From NCBI RefSeq assembly GCF_003101015.1, contig NZ_CP029206.1:1313001-1377000 (forward strand): a stretch of 64,000 nt of DNA. The letters are read 5' to 3'. This document shows, piece after piece, positions 30,224 through 38,218 of the stretch (within the stretch, counting starts at the first letter, position 1; every line of letters starts with the position of its first letter). Source of the stretch: Actinobacillus porcitonsillarum. GTDB lineage: Bacteria > Pseudomonadota > Gammaproteobacteria > Enterobacterales > Pasteurellaceae. Position numbers and translations under genes: made by a program. The notes below the pieces were generated by a model. The model was not told the DNA's origin, made no database searches, and worked only from the letters and a program-made list of their open reading frames with translations.

Positions 30224-30252
30224 AGCCCAACAATTTGCGATTTAAAAAAACA

Positions 30253-30267
30253 TTCAGGCAGCCTGAA
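30253..30267 (+). repeat. Neisseriaceae-type DNA uptake sequence
   Basis: TTCAGGCAGCCTGAA contains the 12-mer AGGCAGCCTGAA on this strand and AGGCTGCCTGAA on the other. These match uptake-sequence dialects described for Kingella and Simonsiella. No Pasteurellaceae uptake core is present at this site. Confidence 0.7.
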
Positions 30268-30276
30268 CGATAAAAA

Positions 30277-30308
30277 AACACTGTTTTCCCATTTGAGAAA
30301 ACAGCGTT
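30277..30308 (-). terminator. Terminator of the membrane-protein gene
   Basis: CTGTTTTC (30281-30288) pairs with GAAAACAG (30297-30304), extended by further A-T pairs. On the minus strand it is followed by a run of seven T. Confidence 0.75.
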
Positions 30309-30334
30309 TAATGTCATCTTGGCAAAAATTCAGA

Positions 30335-31033
30335 TTAAGCCATATACCATTTTACATTTTTATTTTGTCGTGCATACATCCACACCAAAATCAAAGGCGG
30401 AATAATATAGCCTACTGTTACCAAGAAACCATGAATGACGTAAGCAATAGAATCAGGTAGCGTGGCAACGTATTTCATAGGCGATAACCAAGGCGACATT
30501 TGTAGCGAAGTCGCACATAAAAATAGGGATTGCCATGTTAAATTAACTTTGTCTTGATTTTTTGCAGAACGCCACCATGCGAAAGCAAGTAAACCAAGCA
30601 TAAATACCACTTCAATGCCCCATGACCATTCACCATATTTTTCCCACCAGCCCCAACCAAATTTAATATCAGAATAAGGGTATAACGCCAAATCTTGATT
30701 GTGTACAGGCACATCTGCTAGCCAATGCAACATAGAACACGCAAATGCCCAAAAAGCAATATTTTTACTTTTATAAAAATGATAACAAAGCCAAGCAAAT
30801 AGCCCAGACCATACTGCCGCCATCAACAAAGAATGATCCCAATCAATAAATACCAAATCAAAGTATAAATATGGCAATGTTTCCAAATTACCGCGCACGG
30901 TGTCTGCCCCACCGATAATCATTAAACCATTGACAATATCAATCACGCCTGCACCAATAAATAATGGCAAGGCTGGAACATTGGGCTTGCTTGCTTTTAA
31001 GGCGGTTGCCACCGCAAAATGACCAAAATACAT
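30335..31033 (-). CDS. Polytopic membrane protein of unknown function, TetR-linked
   Basis: A 232-residue inner-membrane protein with about six or seven helices. ATG 31033 (MYFGHFAVATALKASKPN) has AAAGGAA upstream and is preferred to a longer frame. Conserved-looking histidines and acids near membrane faces (His5, DWDH 64-67, His103, Asp107 and His111 in HWLADVPVHN) recall membrane-bound metal-dependent hydrolases, but I cannot assign a family. It is divergent from a TetR gene with a perfect palindrome between, so it is probably the regulated target. A terminator and a Neisseriaceae-type repeat follow. Confidence 0.65.
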   Translation of the reverse strand: MYFGHFAVATALKASKPNVPALPLFIGAGVIDIVNGLMIIGGADTVRGNLETLPYLYFDLVFIDWDHSLLMAAVWSGLFAWLCYHFYKSKNIAFWAFACSMLHWLADVPVHNQDLALYPYSDIKFGWGWWEKYGEWSWGIEVVFMLGLLAFAWWRSAKNQDKVNLTWQSLFLCATSLQMSPWLSPMKYVATLPDSIAYVIHGFLVTVGYIIPPLILVWMYARQNKNVKWYMA

Positions 31034-31098
31034 GGTGTTTCCTTTGTGTTTAAATAATGAAAATGAAATTTTATACCCAAAAAATAATTTATATAAGA

Positions 31099-31118
31099 GA
31101 CAAAATAGCCATTTTGTC
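31099..31118. promoter_or_regulatory. Probable TetR operator
   Basis: GACAAAAT (31099-31106) and ATTTTGTC (31111-31118) form a perfect palindrome with a 4-nt centre (AGCC). It lies midway in the 144-bp gap between the divergent membrane-protein and TetR genes, where such regulators normally bind. Confidence 0.65.
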
Positions 31119-31177
31119 GCATAATACACAAAGGTGTTGGCAATACCGTAACCACGTTTTTATTTGGAAATTTTGCT

Positions 31178-31720
31178 ATGAAATCTCATTCAGCCCCAGA
31201 AAAACTTTGGCAAGCCTTTCTAATACTATTGACACAACACAGCCCTGATGAAATCAGCGTGCAACAACTTTGTGAAACAGCTCATCTTCATCGTTCATCG
31301 TTTTATCGGCATTTTCGTGATTTATATGCGCTAACAGACTACGGTTTTACACAAGTTGCTCATCAAACGATGTTGAATGCACATGATGCACGTTCTACAC
31401 TCGTATCAATTCAGTCATATTTAAAATTTGTTGAACAACATCGTTTTGCATTACGCCATTTATTAGTCGGCAATCATGCTTATCGTTTTCAGCAAGCCAT
31501 ATGTCAGCCATTTGAACAGCATTTGCTTCATCTCTTTCAAAAGGCAGGTGAAGATTATATTCACCCAGCTCCTGCGGAGTATGTGGCACGTTATCATATT
31601 GGCGGTATCGCACGGATTTTAACGGTTTGGCTACAAAACTCCCATGCACAAACTGAGGAATTTATTAAACAAACAGATATTTTATTGCGGCACGCGCTAA
31701 AAGAGTGCTTAAAATCATGA
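31178..31720 (+). CDS. TetR-family transcriptional regulator
   Basis: A 180-residue protein. The N-terminal helix-turn-helix is visible in DEISVQQLCETAHLHRSSFYRHFRDLYAL (residues 24-52), with the SSFYRHF recognition helix typical of TetR regulators. The C-terminal part is an alpha-helical ligand and dimer domain with no recognised ligand. GGAAA precedes ATG 31178. It is divergent from the membrane-protein gene and a palindromic operator lies between, so it likely represses both. A Neisseriaceae-type uptake repeat follows about 45 bp after the stop. Confidence 0.85.
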   Translation: MKSHSAPEKLWQAFLILLTQHSPDEISVQQLCETAHLHRSSFYRHFRDLYALTDYGFTQVAHQTMLNAHDARSTLVSIQSYLKFVEQHRFALRHLLVGNHAYRFQQAICQPFEQHLLHLFQKAGEDYIHPAPAEYVARYHIGGIARILTVWLQNSHAQTEEFIKQTDILLRHALKECLKS

Positions 31721-31763
31721 AAATACAATCTTATATGATAAACAATCAGCGCGTAGATACTAT

Positions 31764-31778
31764 TTCAGGCAGCCTGAA
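31764..31778 (+). repeat. Neisseriaceae-type DNA uptake sequence
   Basis: A second TTCAGGCAGCCTGAA, located between the TetR and NmrA genes. A degenerate inverted copy (TTTCAAGGCCGCCTG) follows about 15 bp later; together they could form a weak terminator. A fragment GCGTGGGTGC at 31848-31857 matches the repeat at 35241-35412. Confidence 0.65.
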
Positions 31779-31895
31779 ATACTGTAATTGTGTATTTCAA
31801 GGCCGCCTGTAATGTTTTGTTAATCCGCGAATGGTTAAACGGTGATAGCGTGGGTGCGGCGGCGCAACGCTGCGTTCAAATCCAAAAATATCAAC

Positions 31896-32885
31896 TTAAC
31901 CCTGTGCCAACTGCTTCTTAATCTCCACAATTCTCGGTAAATTTTCCAAAGCAGAACGAACGCCTTTCGGTTTATGCCCCAGCAGTTTTTCCAGTGTGTC
32001 GGTGGTGTGTCGGTACACGGGTTTGGTCATCAAACGCATTAGCCCTTTCAAGTGCGCTTCGGTGTGCAACTGATTGTTATCACGCAAAATGCCCATATAT
32101 TTTTCCGCCCAAGCGTCTTTGTCTAAATAGCGGTGCGTAACCTTGAAGCCGAAGATATCGCTGTATATCTGTGCCAATTCCGCCATACTGAGCAACTCAT
32201 CGCCTGTTAGGGCATAAGATTTGCCGATATGCGCTTCAACATTGGTAATGATATTCGCCACCGCTTCGGCTAAATCGGGGGCGGAAATGGACGCGATTTT
32301 TTCATCGGCTTCAAACGGCACTTCAAACACTTGCTCGCTTGCAATCGTTCCTAAATTAAACCAGCTTAAAATCGGGTTTTCGATAAAGGCGTTGGCGTGA
32401 ATATTCACATACGGCAAGCCCGACCATTCCAATGCGCGTTCACTAACCCAATGGGCGCGTTGCTGTGGCGACCAATCGCTGACTTCTCCACCAAGCAATG
32501 CGGTACGCGCTTGCGGTGCTTGCACCATTTGGTCATAGCCCATAAAAATTTGTTCGTATTCGGATAGGTTAATCAGCGCTTTAATCTTGCCCTGTCTGCG
32601 GCAGGCTTCCATCATAATAATGTAAGCGTCTGAATAATAAGGGCTCAGGCTCATACTGAAATAGACAATATCCACGCCTTCCAAGGCTTTTGCTACATCG
32701 TGCAAATTCAATAAATCGCCTTTGAATACTTCTGCTCCCAAAGCTTCAATGTCTTTGTCTTTTTGATTGGTCGGGCGCATAAAGGCACGGACATCTTGCC
32801 CCCGGGCGACTAAATGCTTGATGATTAAATCGCTGACTGAACCCACTGCTCCGCCTGCGCCTGTGATTAAAATTTTATTGCTCAT
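31896..32885 (-). CDS. NmrA-like NAD(P)-binding reductase
   Basis: A 329-residue Rossmann protein of the atypical short-chain reductase group. The dinucleotide motif is KILITGAGGAVGSVSDLIIKHL (residues 4-25), followed by GQDVRAFMRP and a second-strand acid. The central part has NLSEY where classical enzymes carry a Tyr-Lys pair. Relatives include NmrA sensors and QOR2-type quinone reductases; the substrate is unknown. AGGAG precedes ATG 32885. A copy of its first 49 codons, broken at the end, is present at 39238-39383. It is downstream of the esterase and acetyltransferase genes, probably in one transcript. Confidence 0.8.
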   Translation of the reverse strand: MSNKILITGAGGAVGSVSDLIIKHLVARGQDVRAFMRPTNQKDKDIEALGAEVFKGDLLNLHDVAKALEGVDIVYFSMSLSPYYSDAYIIMMEACRRQGKIKALINLSEYEQIFMGYDQMVQAPQARTALLGGEVSDWSPQQRAHWVSERALEWSGLPYVNIHANAFIENPILSWFNLGTIASEQVFEVPFEADEKIASISAPDLAEAVANIITNVEAHIGKSYALTGDELLSMAELAQIYSDIFGFKVTHRYLDKDAWAEKYMGILRDNNQLHTEAHLKGLMRLMTKPVYRHTTDTLEKLLGHKPKGVRSALENLPRIVEIKKQLAQG

Positions 32886-32926
32886 TTTGTGTACTCCTAT
32901 ATTGTTAAAAAATCGGTAATCAATGC

Positions 32927-33982
32927 CTATTCGGCTAACATTCTGCTAATTGCTTGATTGAGAGCCGTTTTATAACTCTGCGTTTGGGCTGAATTGGGCA
33001 CAATTTCAAAAAAGCTGTGCGGTACGCCGTTAATCACTTGCAAATCTGTCGGCACGCCTGCCTGTATCAAGCGGTTGGCATAATCTAAATTTTCATTCAC
33101 AAACAAATCCAAACTGCCGACTGCCATAAAAGTGTGGGGCAAGTCTTTGAATTGCGTTGCCATACTTGCTGAATAATAGGGCAATTCTTTTTCGGAAATA
33201 TGTTGCCCACCTTGAAGCATTTGCCAGCCCATTCGGTTAAATTCAGCCGTCCACATAAATTCCCCTGCATAAGCGTTGCGGTAGGGCGATTGCGTTGTGC
33301 CTGTGCGGTAATCCAACATTGGATAAATCAGCACCTGACCTTTCGGGCTGTATTTGCCTACATCTCGGGTTTTGAGTGCCAAACGCGCGGTTAAACCACC
33401 GCCTGCACTTTCGCCCATTAAAATAATATTCTGCTTATCAAAACCTAGTTTTTCAGCATTATCAAATAGATAAGTCAATCCGTGATAAGCATCATCAATA
33501 TCGGCAGGATAAGGGGCAACCGTTGCCAAACGGTATTCCACACTCACCACCACCGCTCCTGTGCTGTTGGCTAATTCAAACAAACTGGCGTTTTGCTGAC
33601 GTGCATTGCCAATCAAATAACCGCCACCGTGCATAAAATAAATCACAGGCGATTGGGCTTTTTTATTTGTAGGTTCAAAAACATACAAATTAACCGCAGG
33701 CTGTTTATTGCGTGCAGGGGCGGTTAATTGACGGCTTGGCGTAATCGGGTCGGCTTCTGCTTTGGCAAGCATTTGGGCGTTAAATTGCTCAAAGGCTTGT
33801 TTTAAAGCGGTCGGATTATCGCCTAAACGTTGTAATTGTCCGCTTAAATTTTGGGTAAATTCATTGGCTTGAAGCGTGGCTTGCTTGTATTCAGGGGCAA
33901 GCAGATGTGCCGATTGATAGCCTGTTGCATTCACATTCAATGAAGCCATTGCAAGCAATGTGGCGACAAGGTATTTTTTCAT
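32927..33982 (-). CDS. Secreted alpha/beta-hydrolase (HSL/esterase family)
   Basis: A 351-residue protein. ATG 33982 (MKKYLVATLLAMASLNVNA, a cleavable signal peptide) lies one base after the acetyltransferase stop, with GGGCG inside the upstream gene; a longer frame from 34165 overlaps that gene and is rejected. Oxyanion motif HGGGYL (118-123), nucleophile elbow GESAGG with Ser192, an acid in GSLDLF, and the catalytic His in GVPHSFF identify a hormone-sensitive-lipase-type esterase, here predicted periplasmic. It has no counterpart in the second copy of the duplicated segment. Confidence 0.85.
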   Translation of the reverse strand: MKKYLVATLLAMASLNVNATGYQSAHLLAPEYKQATLQANEFTQNLSGQLQRLGDNPTALKQAFEQFNAQMLAKAEADPITPSRQLTAPARNKQPAVNLYVFEPTNKKAQSPVIYFMHGGGYLIGNARQQNASLFELANSTGAVVVSVEYRLATVAPYPADIDDAYHGLTYLFDNAEKLGFDKQNIILMGESAGGGLTARLALKTRDVGKYSPKGQVLIYPMLDYRTGTTQSPYRNAYAGEFMWTAEFNRMGWQMLQGGQHISEKELPYYSASMATQFKDLPHTFMAVGSLDLFVNENLDYANRLIQAGVPTDLQVINGVPHSFFEIVPNSAQTQSYKTALNQAISRMLAE

Positions 33983-33983
33983 C

Positions 33984-34628
33984 TTAACGCCCTTCTTCAT
34001 TCGCCCAAAATTCTTCAATATATTGATGAAATTCATCGGAAAATTTACGGTCTTTGTAATAATAAACCTTGTCATCGTCATTGAGTTCACGAAGCACACG
34101 GCACGGATTACCAACGGCAATGCAGTTATCGGGAATATCTTTGGTAACGACTGAACCTGCGCCAATCACCACATTATTGCCAATTTTTACATTGGGCATC
34201 ACCACGCTATTTGCCCCAATCCACACATTATCGCCAATGCTAATCGGCAGAGAAAACACGCCACGACGGCGGTATTTCGGATCAACCGGGTGGGTAATGC
34301 CAAGCAAGGAAACATTCGGGGCAAACATCACATTATCGCCAATGGTAATGGTTGCACCGTCTAAAATCGTGCAGTTGTAATTGGCGTAAAAATTCTTGCC
34401 GATTTTAATATTCACGCCGTAATCGCAACGAAACGGCAGTTCAATTCGGAAATCATCTCGCTCGATTTGGAATAATTGCTGAAACAGGGCGGTTTTTTCT
34501 GCTTTTTGTGATGGGGCTAAGCGGTTAATTTCGTAAAGCAACTCTTGCGCTTGCTCGTTGATGTCGTTTAATTCAGGCAAAAAAGGGTTATACAATTCCC
34601 CTGCTTGCATTTTTTGCATTTGGCTCAT
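33984..34628 (-). CDS. Maltose/galactoside-type O-acetyltransferase, copy 1
   Basis: A 214-residue left-handed beta-helix acetyltransferase. The N-terminal cap (MQAGELYNPFLPELNDINEQAQELLYEIN) and hexapeptide repeats (IKIGKNFYANYNCTILDGATITIGDNVMF to VIGAGSVVTKDIPDN) are typical of Maa/LacA enzymes that move acetyl from acetyl-CoA to sugars. The catalytic His is in GITHPVDP. GGAAA precedes the ATG. A nearly identical second copy lies at 39373-40029, differing mainly in the last 30 residues. It is divergent from the HxlR gene. A USS-like TAAGCGGTTAATTT near 34516 hints that this segment has spent time in a Pasteurellaceae genome. Confidence 0.88.
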   Translation of the reverse strand: MSQMQKMQAGELYNPFLPELNDINEQAQELLYEINRLAPSQKAEKTALFQQLFQIERDDFRIELPFRCDYGVNIKIGKNFYANYNCTILDGATITIGDNVMFAPNVSLLGITHPVDPKYRRRGVFSLPISIGDNVWIGANSVVMPNVKIGNNVVIGAGSVVTKDIPDNCIAVGNPCRVLRELNDDDKVYYYKDRKFSDEFHQYIEEFWANEEGR

Positions 34629-34700
34629 GCGTTTTCCTTTAATGGTTACTCTGATAATTGAAGTTATTGTATTTTAAGTCTGCTTGCCATTTCTGTCAAG

Positions 34701-34739
34701 CTCTAATGATTAGAGTTTATGGAAAAATTTTGCTATAAT
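34701..34739 (+). promoter_or_regulatory. HxlR promoter and palindromic operator, copy 1
   Basis: CTCTAATGATTAGAG (34701-34715) is a perfect 15-bp palindrome. It lies about 18 bp upstream of TATAAT (34734-34739), covering the -35 position of the HxlR promoter. Autorepression and control of the divergent acetyltransferase gene are inferred. The same arrangement is kept in the second copy. Confidence 0.65.
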
Positions 34740-34773
34740 GGCAAAAACTATGATTTTAAACAGGAAAAATACA

Positions 34774-35223
34774 ATGAAATCAAACGACTTTGACAACATC
34801 GCCTGCCCGATTGCCGATGTGCTAGGTGTATTAAATGACAAATGGACGGGCTTATTGCTTCGTGATTTGCTACTGGGCGTAAAGCGTTATAGCGATTTGC
34901 AAAAAAACAGCAATATTACCCACGCCACATTAAGTAGCCGATTAAAATCCTTGGAAAGCAACGGCTTGGTGCAAAAACAGCTTTACCAAACCAACCCCGA
35001 CCGCTATGAATATCACTTAACCGAACAAGGCAAAGACATGCTGTGGCTAGTGGCAGCATTGGCACAAATCGGCACAAAATGGCATTTGTCCGATTGGATC
35101 GATACACCCTTGCAGTTTGTGAACACGGCAACAGGACATTTCGTGCGTTTGGCGTTGATTGACGAACAGACAGGCGAAGAAGTGGACGTGAGTAAGGTGG
35201 CGTTGGTGGAAAAGGGGAAATGA
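34774..35223 (+). CDS. HxlR-family transcriptional regulator, copy 1
   Basis: A 149-residue winged-helix regulator starting MKSNDFDNIACPIADVLGVLNDKWTGLLLRDLLLG. The Cys10-Pro motif followed by the LGVLNDKWTGLLLRDL helix is the HxlR hallmark, often sensing electrophiles or aldehydes through the cysteine. ATG 34774 is chosen because an upstream ATG (34738) overlaps the -10 box. Copy 2 at 40175-40624 differs by only about two residues (SLESN/ALESN, TNPDR/TSPDR). It is divergent from the acetyltransferase gene, its likely target. Confidence 0.85.
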   Translation: MKSNDFDNIACPIADVLGVLNDKWTGLLLRDLLLGVKRYSDLQKNSNITHATLSSRLKSLESNGLVQKQLYQTNPDRYEYHLTEQGKDMLWLVAALAQIGTKWHLSDWIDTPLQFVNTATGHFVRLALIDEQTGEEVDVSKVALVEKGK

Positions 35224-35240
35224 GCGTGAAAAGCAAGCGT

Positions 35241-35412
35241 AGCAAGCGTAGGGGGGGGGCTCGCACCCACGCGTTCTGTATCTTCCCTTAAATCATCATT
35301 TACTATCAACATTCCCTTTCAGGCTGCCTGAAATCAATATTGCACATTAAAATTATGATTTTGGTGCATATTAATAAACCGCGTGGGTGCAAGCACCCAC
35401 CCTACGCTTGCT
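35241..35412. repeat. MITE-like repeat: 33-bp inverted arms around an uptake sequence
   Basis: The arms 35241-35273 and 35380-35412 are inverted repeats matching at 30 of 33 positions (starting AGCAAGCGTAGGG, ending CACCCACGCG). The 106-bp centre contains TTCAGGCTGCCTGAA (35318-35332), a Neisseriaceae-type uptake sequence. The left arm has a run of nine G. No coding sequence is seen. It may be a miniature non-autonomous element or a terminator region between HxlR and the metallo-hydrolase gene. Confidence 0.6.
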
Positions 35413-35421
35413 GATTTTCCA

Positions 35422-36441
35422 TCAATGCTTATCAAACGGGCGATACTGCACCGGATACCAGCGGTAGCCTTTGCCGTCTTTTTCCGTTTTGATGTGTCCT
35501 AAGCCCGGGAACGGCAGGTGGGCGGCGGCGATCAGGGTTTTATCGGCGGCGATTTTAGTCAAAATCGTTTGGCGGTTGGTACGGGCGGCTTCGGCGTCGG
35601 CATCAAATTCAATCGCCACTTCGGGATGTGCCATTTGCACCGCACCGTTGTGCATCACATCGCCCCAAAACAGGATTTTTTCGCCTTTGGATGTAAATTC
35701 AAAACCGCTGTGGCCGGGGGTATGGCCGAATAGCGGCACGGTTTTTACACCGGCAAACACTTCGTCGCCGGCATTGTAGAATTTCACTTTATCCGCTTTC
35801 AAATACGGAGCGACGGCGTAGCGTGCCGCTTCGATAAAGGGATGGATTTCAGACGGCAGTTTGTCCATCGGCGTATCCAGCCAAAAAGCCTTTTCCTGCA
35901 ACGGCAGGTAAACGGTGGCATTTTTGAACACGCGTTTGCCTTTTTCGGTGATGCCGTTGATGTGGTCGGCGTGCATATGGGTCGGCAGGATAATATCCAC
36001 TTGTTCAGGCTGGTAGCCTGCCGCTTTCAGGCTGTCGATCAGACGGCCTTGTTTGTCCAAGAAAATCGGTGCTTCGGCTTCGCCTTTGCCCGCATCAATC
36101 AAAATCAGATTGTCACCGGTATTCACCAAAAAGCCGATAATTGTGCCTTCCAAGCCGCCTAATTCGCTGCGTTGGGCAAATTCATCGTCCAACATCGCAT
36201 CTAATTCTGCTTTGCTGAATTGAGTAAACGGCGCCATCAGCGACATATCCAAATTGCCCACGCCGTCATACAGGGCGGTGACTTCATAATCGCCGACCAT
36301 TTGGCGGAAATAGCCCGGCACTTGCGTTTTTTGCATTTTGACGGCGTTTTTAGCCGGTGCGTAAGTCGGGTGGGCATGGGCGGCGATTGCCGACAAACCC
36401 AAAGTGGCGCTGATTAATGTGGTTAAAACGAGTTTTTTCAT
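35422..36441 (-). CDS. Secreted MBL-fold metallo-hydrolase
   Basis: A 339-residue protein with a signal peptide (MKKLVLTTLISATLGLSAIAAHA). The metallo-beta-lactamase zinc motif THMHADH is at 154-160, with GHTPGHSGF and FWGDVMHNG downstream. Such periplasmic MBL proteins include quorum-lactone and ester hydrolases as well as many of unknown substrate. It is last in a minus-strand operon after the flavin oxidoreductase (12 bp gap) and the tautomerase. The codons are clearly richer in G+C than the flanking chromosome, in keeping with foreign origin. Confidence 0.85.
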   Translation of the reverse strand: MKKLVLTTLISATLGLSAIAAHAHPTYAPAKNAVKMQKTQVPGYFRQMVGDYEVTALYDGVGNLDMSLMAPFTQFSKAELDAMLDDEFAQRSELGGLEGTIIGFLVNTGDNLILIDAGKGEAEAPIFLDKQGRLIDSLKAAGYQPEQVDIILPTHMHADHINGITEKGKRVFKNATVYLPLQEKAFWLDTPMDKLPSEIHPFIEAARYAVAPYLKADKVKFYNAGDEVFAGVKTVPLFGHTPGHSGFEFTSKGEKILFWGDVMHNGAVQMAHPEVAIEFDADAEAARTNRQTILTKIAADKTLIAAAHLPFPGLGHIKTEKDGKGYRWYPVQYRPFDKH

Positions 36442-36453
36442 TCTCTTTTCCTT

Positions 36454-37623
36454 TTATTTCGGTTCTTTATAAATCAAGTCTTTAGTGTGTTGCGGTACAA
36501 ACTGGCTGGTGACGATCATTGGGGCGATTTTATAAAACGCTTTCGGCAGTTTTAAATCATCAATCGTCGTTTCATCCACCGCTAACGATACCTCATCTTC
36601 ACGACCGCTTTGAATTTTGTTTTTGGTATCCGGATCGAGTAATACCATAGTGGCATTGGAAGTAATATCGGCATATTCCGTGACCGCTTCTAAGATTTTG
36701 TCCGGACTGGTCAAATCGCCGGAAGCAAGCAGCAAAGCACGACCGACAAGTCGGGTTTTAATCACTTTACTGATGGCTTGCCCCATATAAGCACCGGCTT
36801 TCGGTTCGGCGGCGAAACCGCGTACGCCGGATTGTGACACGTTGAAATAATCCACGCCCAATTTTGCTACTTCGTCGATAAGATACAAGGCTTCGTCAAA
36901 GGTAAAGCCGTTGCCTTCACGATGGATTTCCTCCGGCGAAATGCGATAACCCAAGATAAAATCCGCTTTGGCATATTGCTTGATCACCTCTTGAATGCGT
37001 TTGACTACTTCCAAGGCGAAGCGGGCGCGGTTTTCAAGGCTGCCGCCCCATTGATCGTCACGCACGTTGGAAACCGCCGAAAAGAATTGGTGGATCAGAT
37101 AGCGGTTGGCACCGTGGATTTCGATACCGTCAAAACCGGCATCAATCGCACGCTTCGCCGCTGCGGCAAATTCGTTTAAGGTGTCTTCGATTTGTGCTTC
37201 GGTCATGCCGGTGACGGGATAATCCAAAAATCCGTATTCCTTGCTACTGGCGCTGTACGCCACGCCTTTGTCTTTATAAGTGAAAGCGGCACGATAACCG
37301 GCGTGGAATAATTGCACCACCGCTCGGTTGCCTTTGGCTTTCATCACGGCGGCTAATTGTTTCCAACCGTCGAGCAGTTCGTCTTTATGCAGTTTCAAGC
37401 CGTTGCCGTAGGCATCGCTGTAATCCGATACGGCGGTCGCACCGGTAATCAGCAGGCTGCCCGCATCATTGCGGCGCTGCCAATAGGCGAGGTCGTCCGC
37501 ACCGATTTCGCCGTTAGATTCAGAACCGACAATCACCATCGGCCCCATGGCAAAACGGCTGCTGATGGTCGCGCCGTTCGGAAAGGTGACGGTTTCAAAT
37601 AAGCGTTCAAATTTTTTATTCAT
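36454..37623 (-). CDS. NADH:flavin oxidoreductase (Old Yellow Enzyme family)
   Basis: A 389-residue TIM-barrel flavoprotein. The N-terminal FNM-loop FPNGATISSRFAMGPM, the substrate-binding region EIHGANRYLIHQFFSAVSNVRDDQWGGSLENRARF (typical H-x-A-x(n)-F-x-S; here Asn-Arg replaces the usual His-Gly-Tyr pattern) and a degenerate FMN phosphate end (VGRALLLASGDL) are visible. The family reduces electrophilic alkenes, enals and nitro compounds. It lacks the 4Fe-4S and C-terminal domains of dienoyl-CoA reductases. It is in the middle of the tautomerase-oxidoreductase-hydrolase operon. Confidence 0.85.
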   Translation of the reverse strand: MNKKFERLFETVTFPNGATISSRFAMGPMVIVGSESNGEIGADDLAYWQRRNDAGSLLITGATAVSDYSDAYGNGLKLHKDELLDGWKQLAAVMKAKGNRAVVQLFHAGYRAAFTYKDKGVAYSASSKEYGFLDYPVTGMTEAQIEDTLNEFAAAAKRAIDAGFDGIEIHGANRYLIHQFFSAVSNVRDDQWGGSLENRARFALEVVKRIQEVIKQYAKADFILGYRISPEEIHREGNGFTFDEALYLIDEVAKLGVDYFNVSQSGVRGFAAEPKAGAYMGQAISKVIKTRLVGRALLLASGDLTSPDKILEAVTEYADITSNATMVLLDPDTKNKIQSGREDEVSLAVDETTIDDLKLPKAFYKIAPMIVTSQFVPQHTKDLIYKEPK

Positions 37624-37652
37624 GTTTAGCTCCTAATGAACATTCGGCTTGA

Positions 37653-38069
37653 TTAACTGCGGGTGCGTTTGACCATCGCTTCCGCATCATCGGGCATCAA
37701 AATCCCTCTGCCGAAGCTCATGTTTTCCAACGGTAAGGCATAAATCAGCAAAGAAATATCGTCTTGCCCGATACCGGCTTTTTCCACCGCATATTTGGTC
37801 ACCAGCTCGGTGAGCTTGCGTTTTTCCTCCAGCGTGCGGGTGGTGCTGACATCCACCGTCACCACCATACGCTTGTCGGTACGCTGCATATTCGGGAAGG
37901 TCGGGTGGATAAAGATATTATCTTGCGGATGCTCGTTGATGATGACAAATTGGTCTTCCATCGGGGCATTGAGTGCATCGTGAATCGCCAAGACAAAGGC
38001 ATCGGCTAAACCTTGTTTCTGTTCTTTGGTCAATTTACCTTGGGCAACGTGGGCGTTAAATACAGGCAT
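37653..38069 (-). CDS. Tautomerase/MIF-superfamily enzyme
   Basis: A 138-residue protein starting MPVFNAHVAQGKLTKEQKQGLADAF. After Met removal Pro1 is the catalytic base of the tautomerase superfamily. The fold repeats beta-alpha-beta twice in one chain (second half from RMVVTVDVSTTRTLEEKRKLTELV). Substrates in the family include 4-oxalocrotonate-like and halogenated acids; none can be assigned. It is first in a three-gene operon and divergent from a LysR gene. Confidence 0.8.
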   Translation of the reverse strand: MPVFNAHVAQGKLTKEQKQGLADAFVLAIHDALNAPMEDQFVIINEHPQDNIFIHPTFPNMQRTDKRMVVTVDVSTTRTLEEKRKLTELVTKYAVEKAGIGQDDISLLIYALPLENMSFGRGILMPDDAEAMVKRTRS

Positions 38070-38172
38070 TTTTTCTCTCCTAAAAGTTAAATTTGAATGA
38101 AGTCATATCTAATTGATGTGTGCATATTACCCATTGTTTACGCATATTGAAAGCGTTAAAATTGCAGAACAA

Positions 38173-38188
38173 CGTGCATTTATGCACG
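38173..38188. promoter_or_regulatory. Probable LysR operator
   Basis: CGTGCAT-TT-ATGCACG is a perfect palindrome with a 2-nt centre. It lies in the 149-bp gap between the divergent tautomerase and LysR genes, 31 bp before the LysR start. Confidence 0.6.
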
Positions 38189-38218
38189 ATAAAACCGAAA
38201 GAACAGCGGAGAGAAACG

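Noticed and set aside
33984-34165. N-terminal extension of the esterase frame to 34165
   Set aside because: It overlaps the acetyltransferase coding sequence and would remove the clear signal peptide at 33982.
35471-36417. Several open frames on the plus strand opposite the metallo-hydrolase, and similar ones opposite the flavin oxidoreductase and tautomerase
   Set aside because: They are shadows in G+C-rich coding DNA, lack ribosome sites and show no recognisable motifs.
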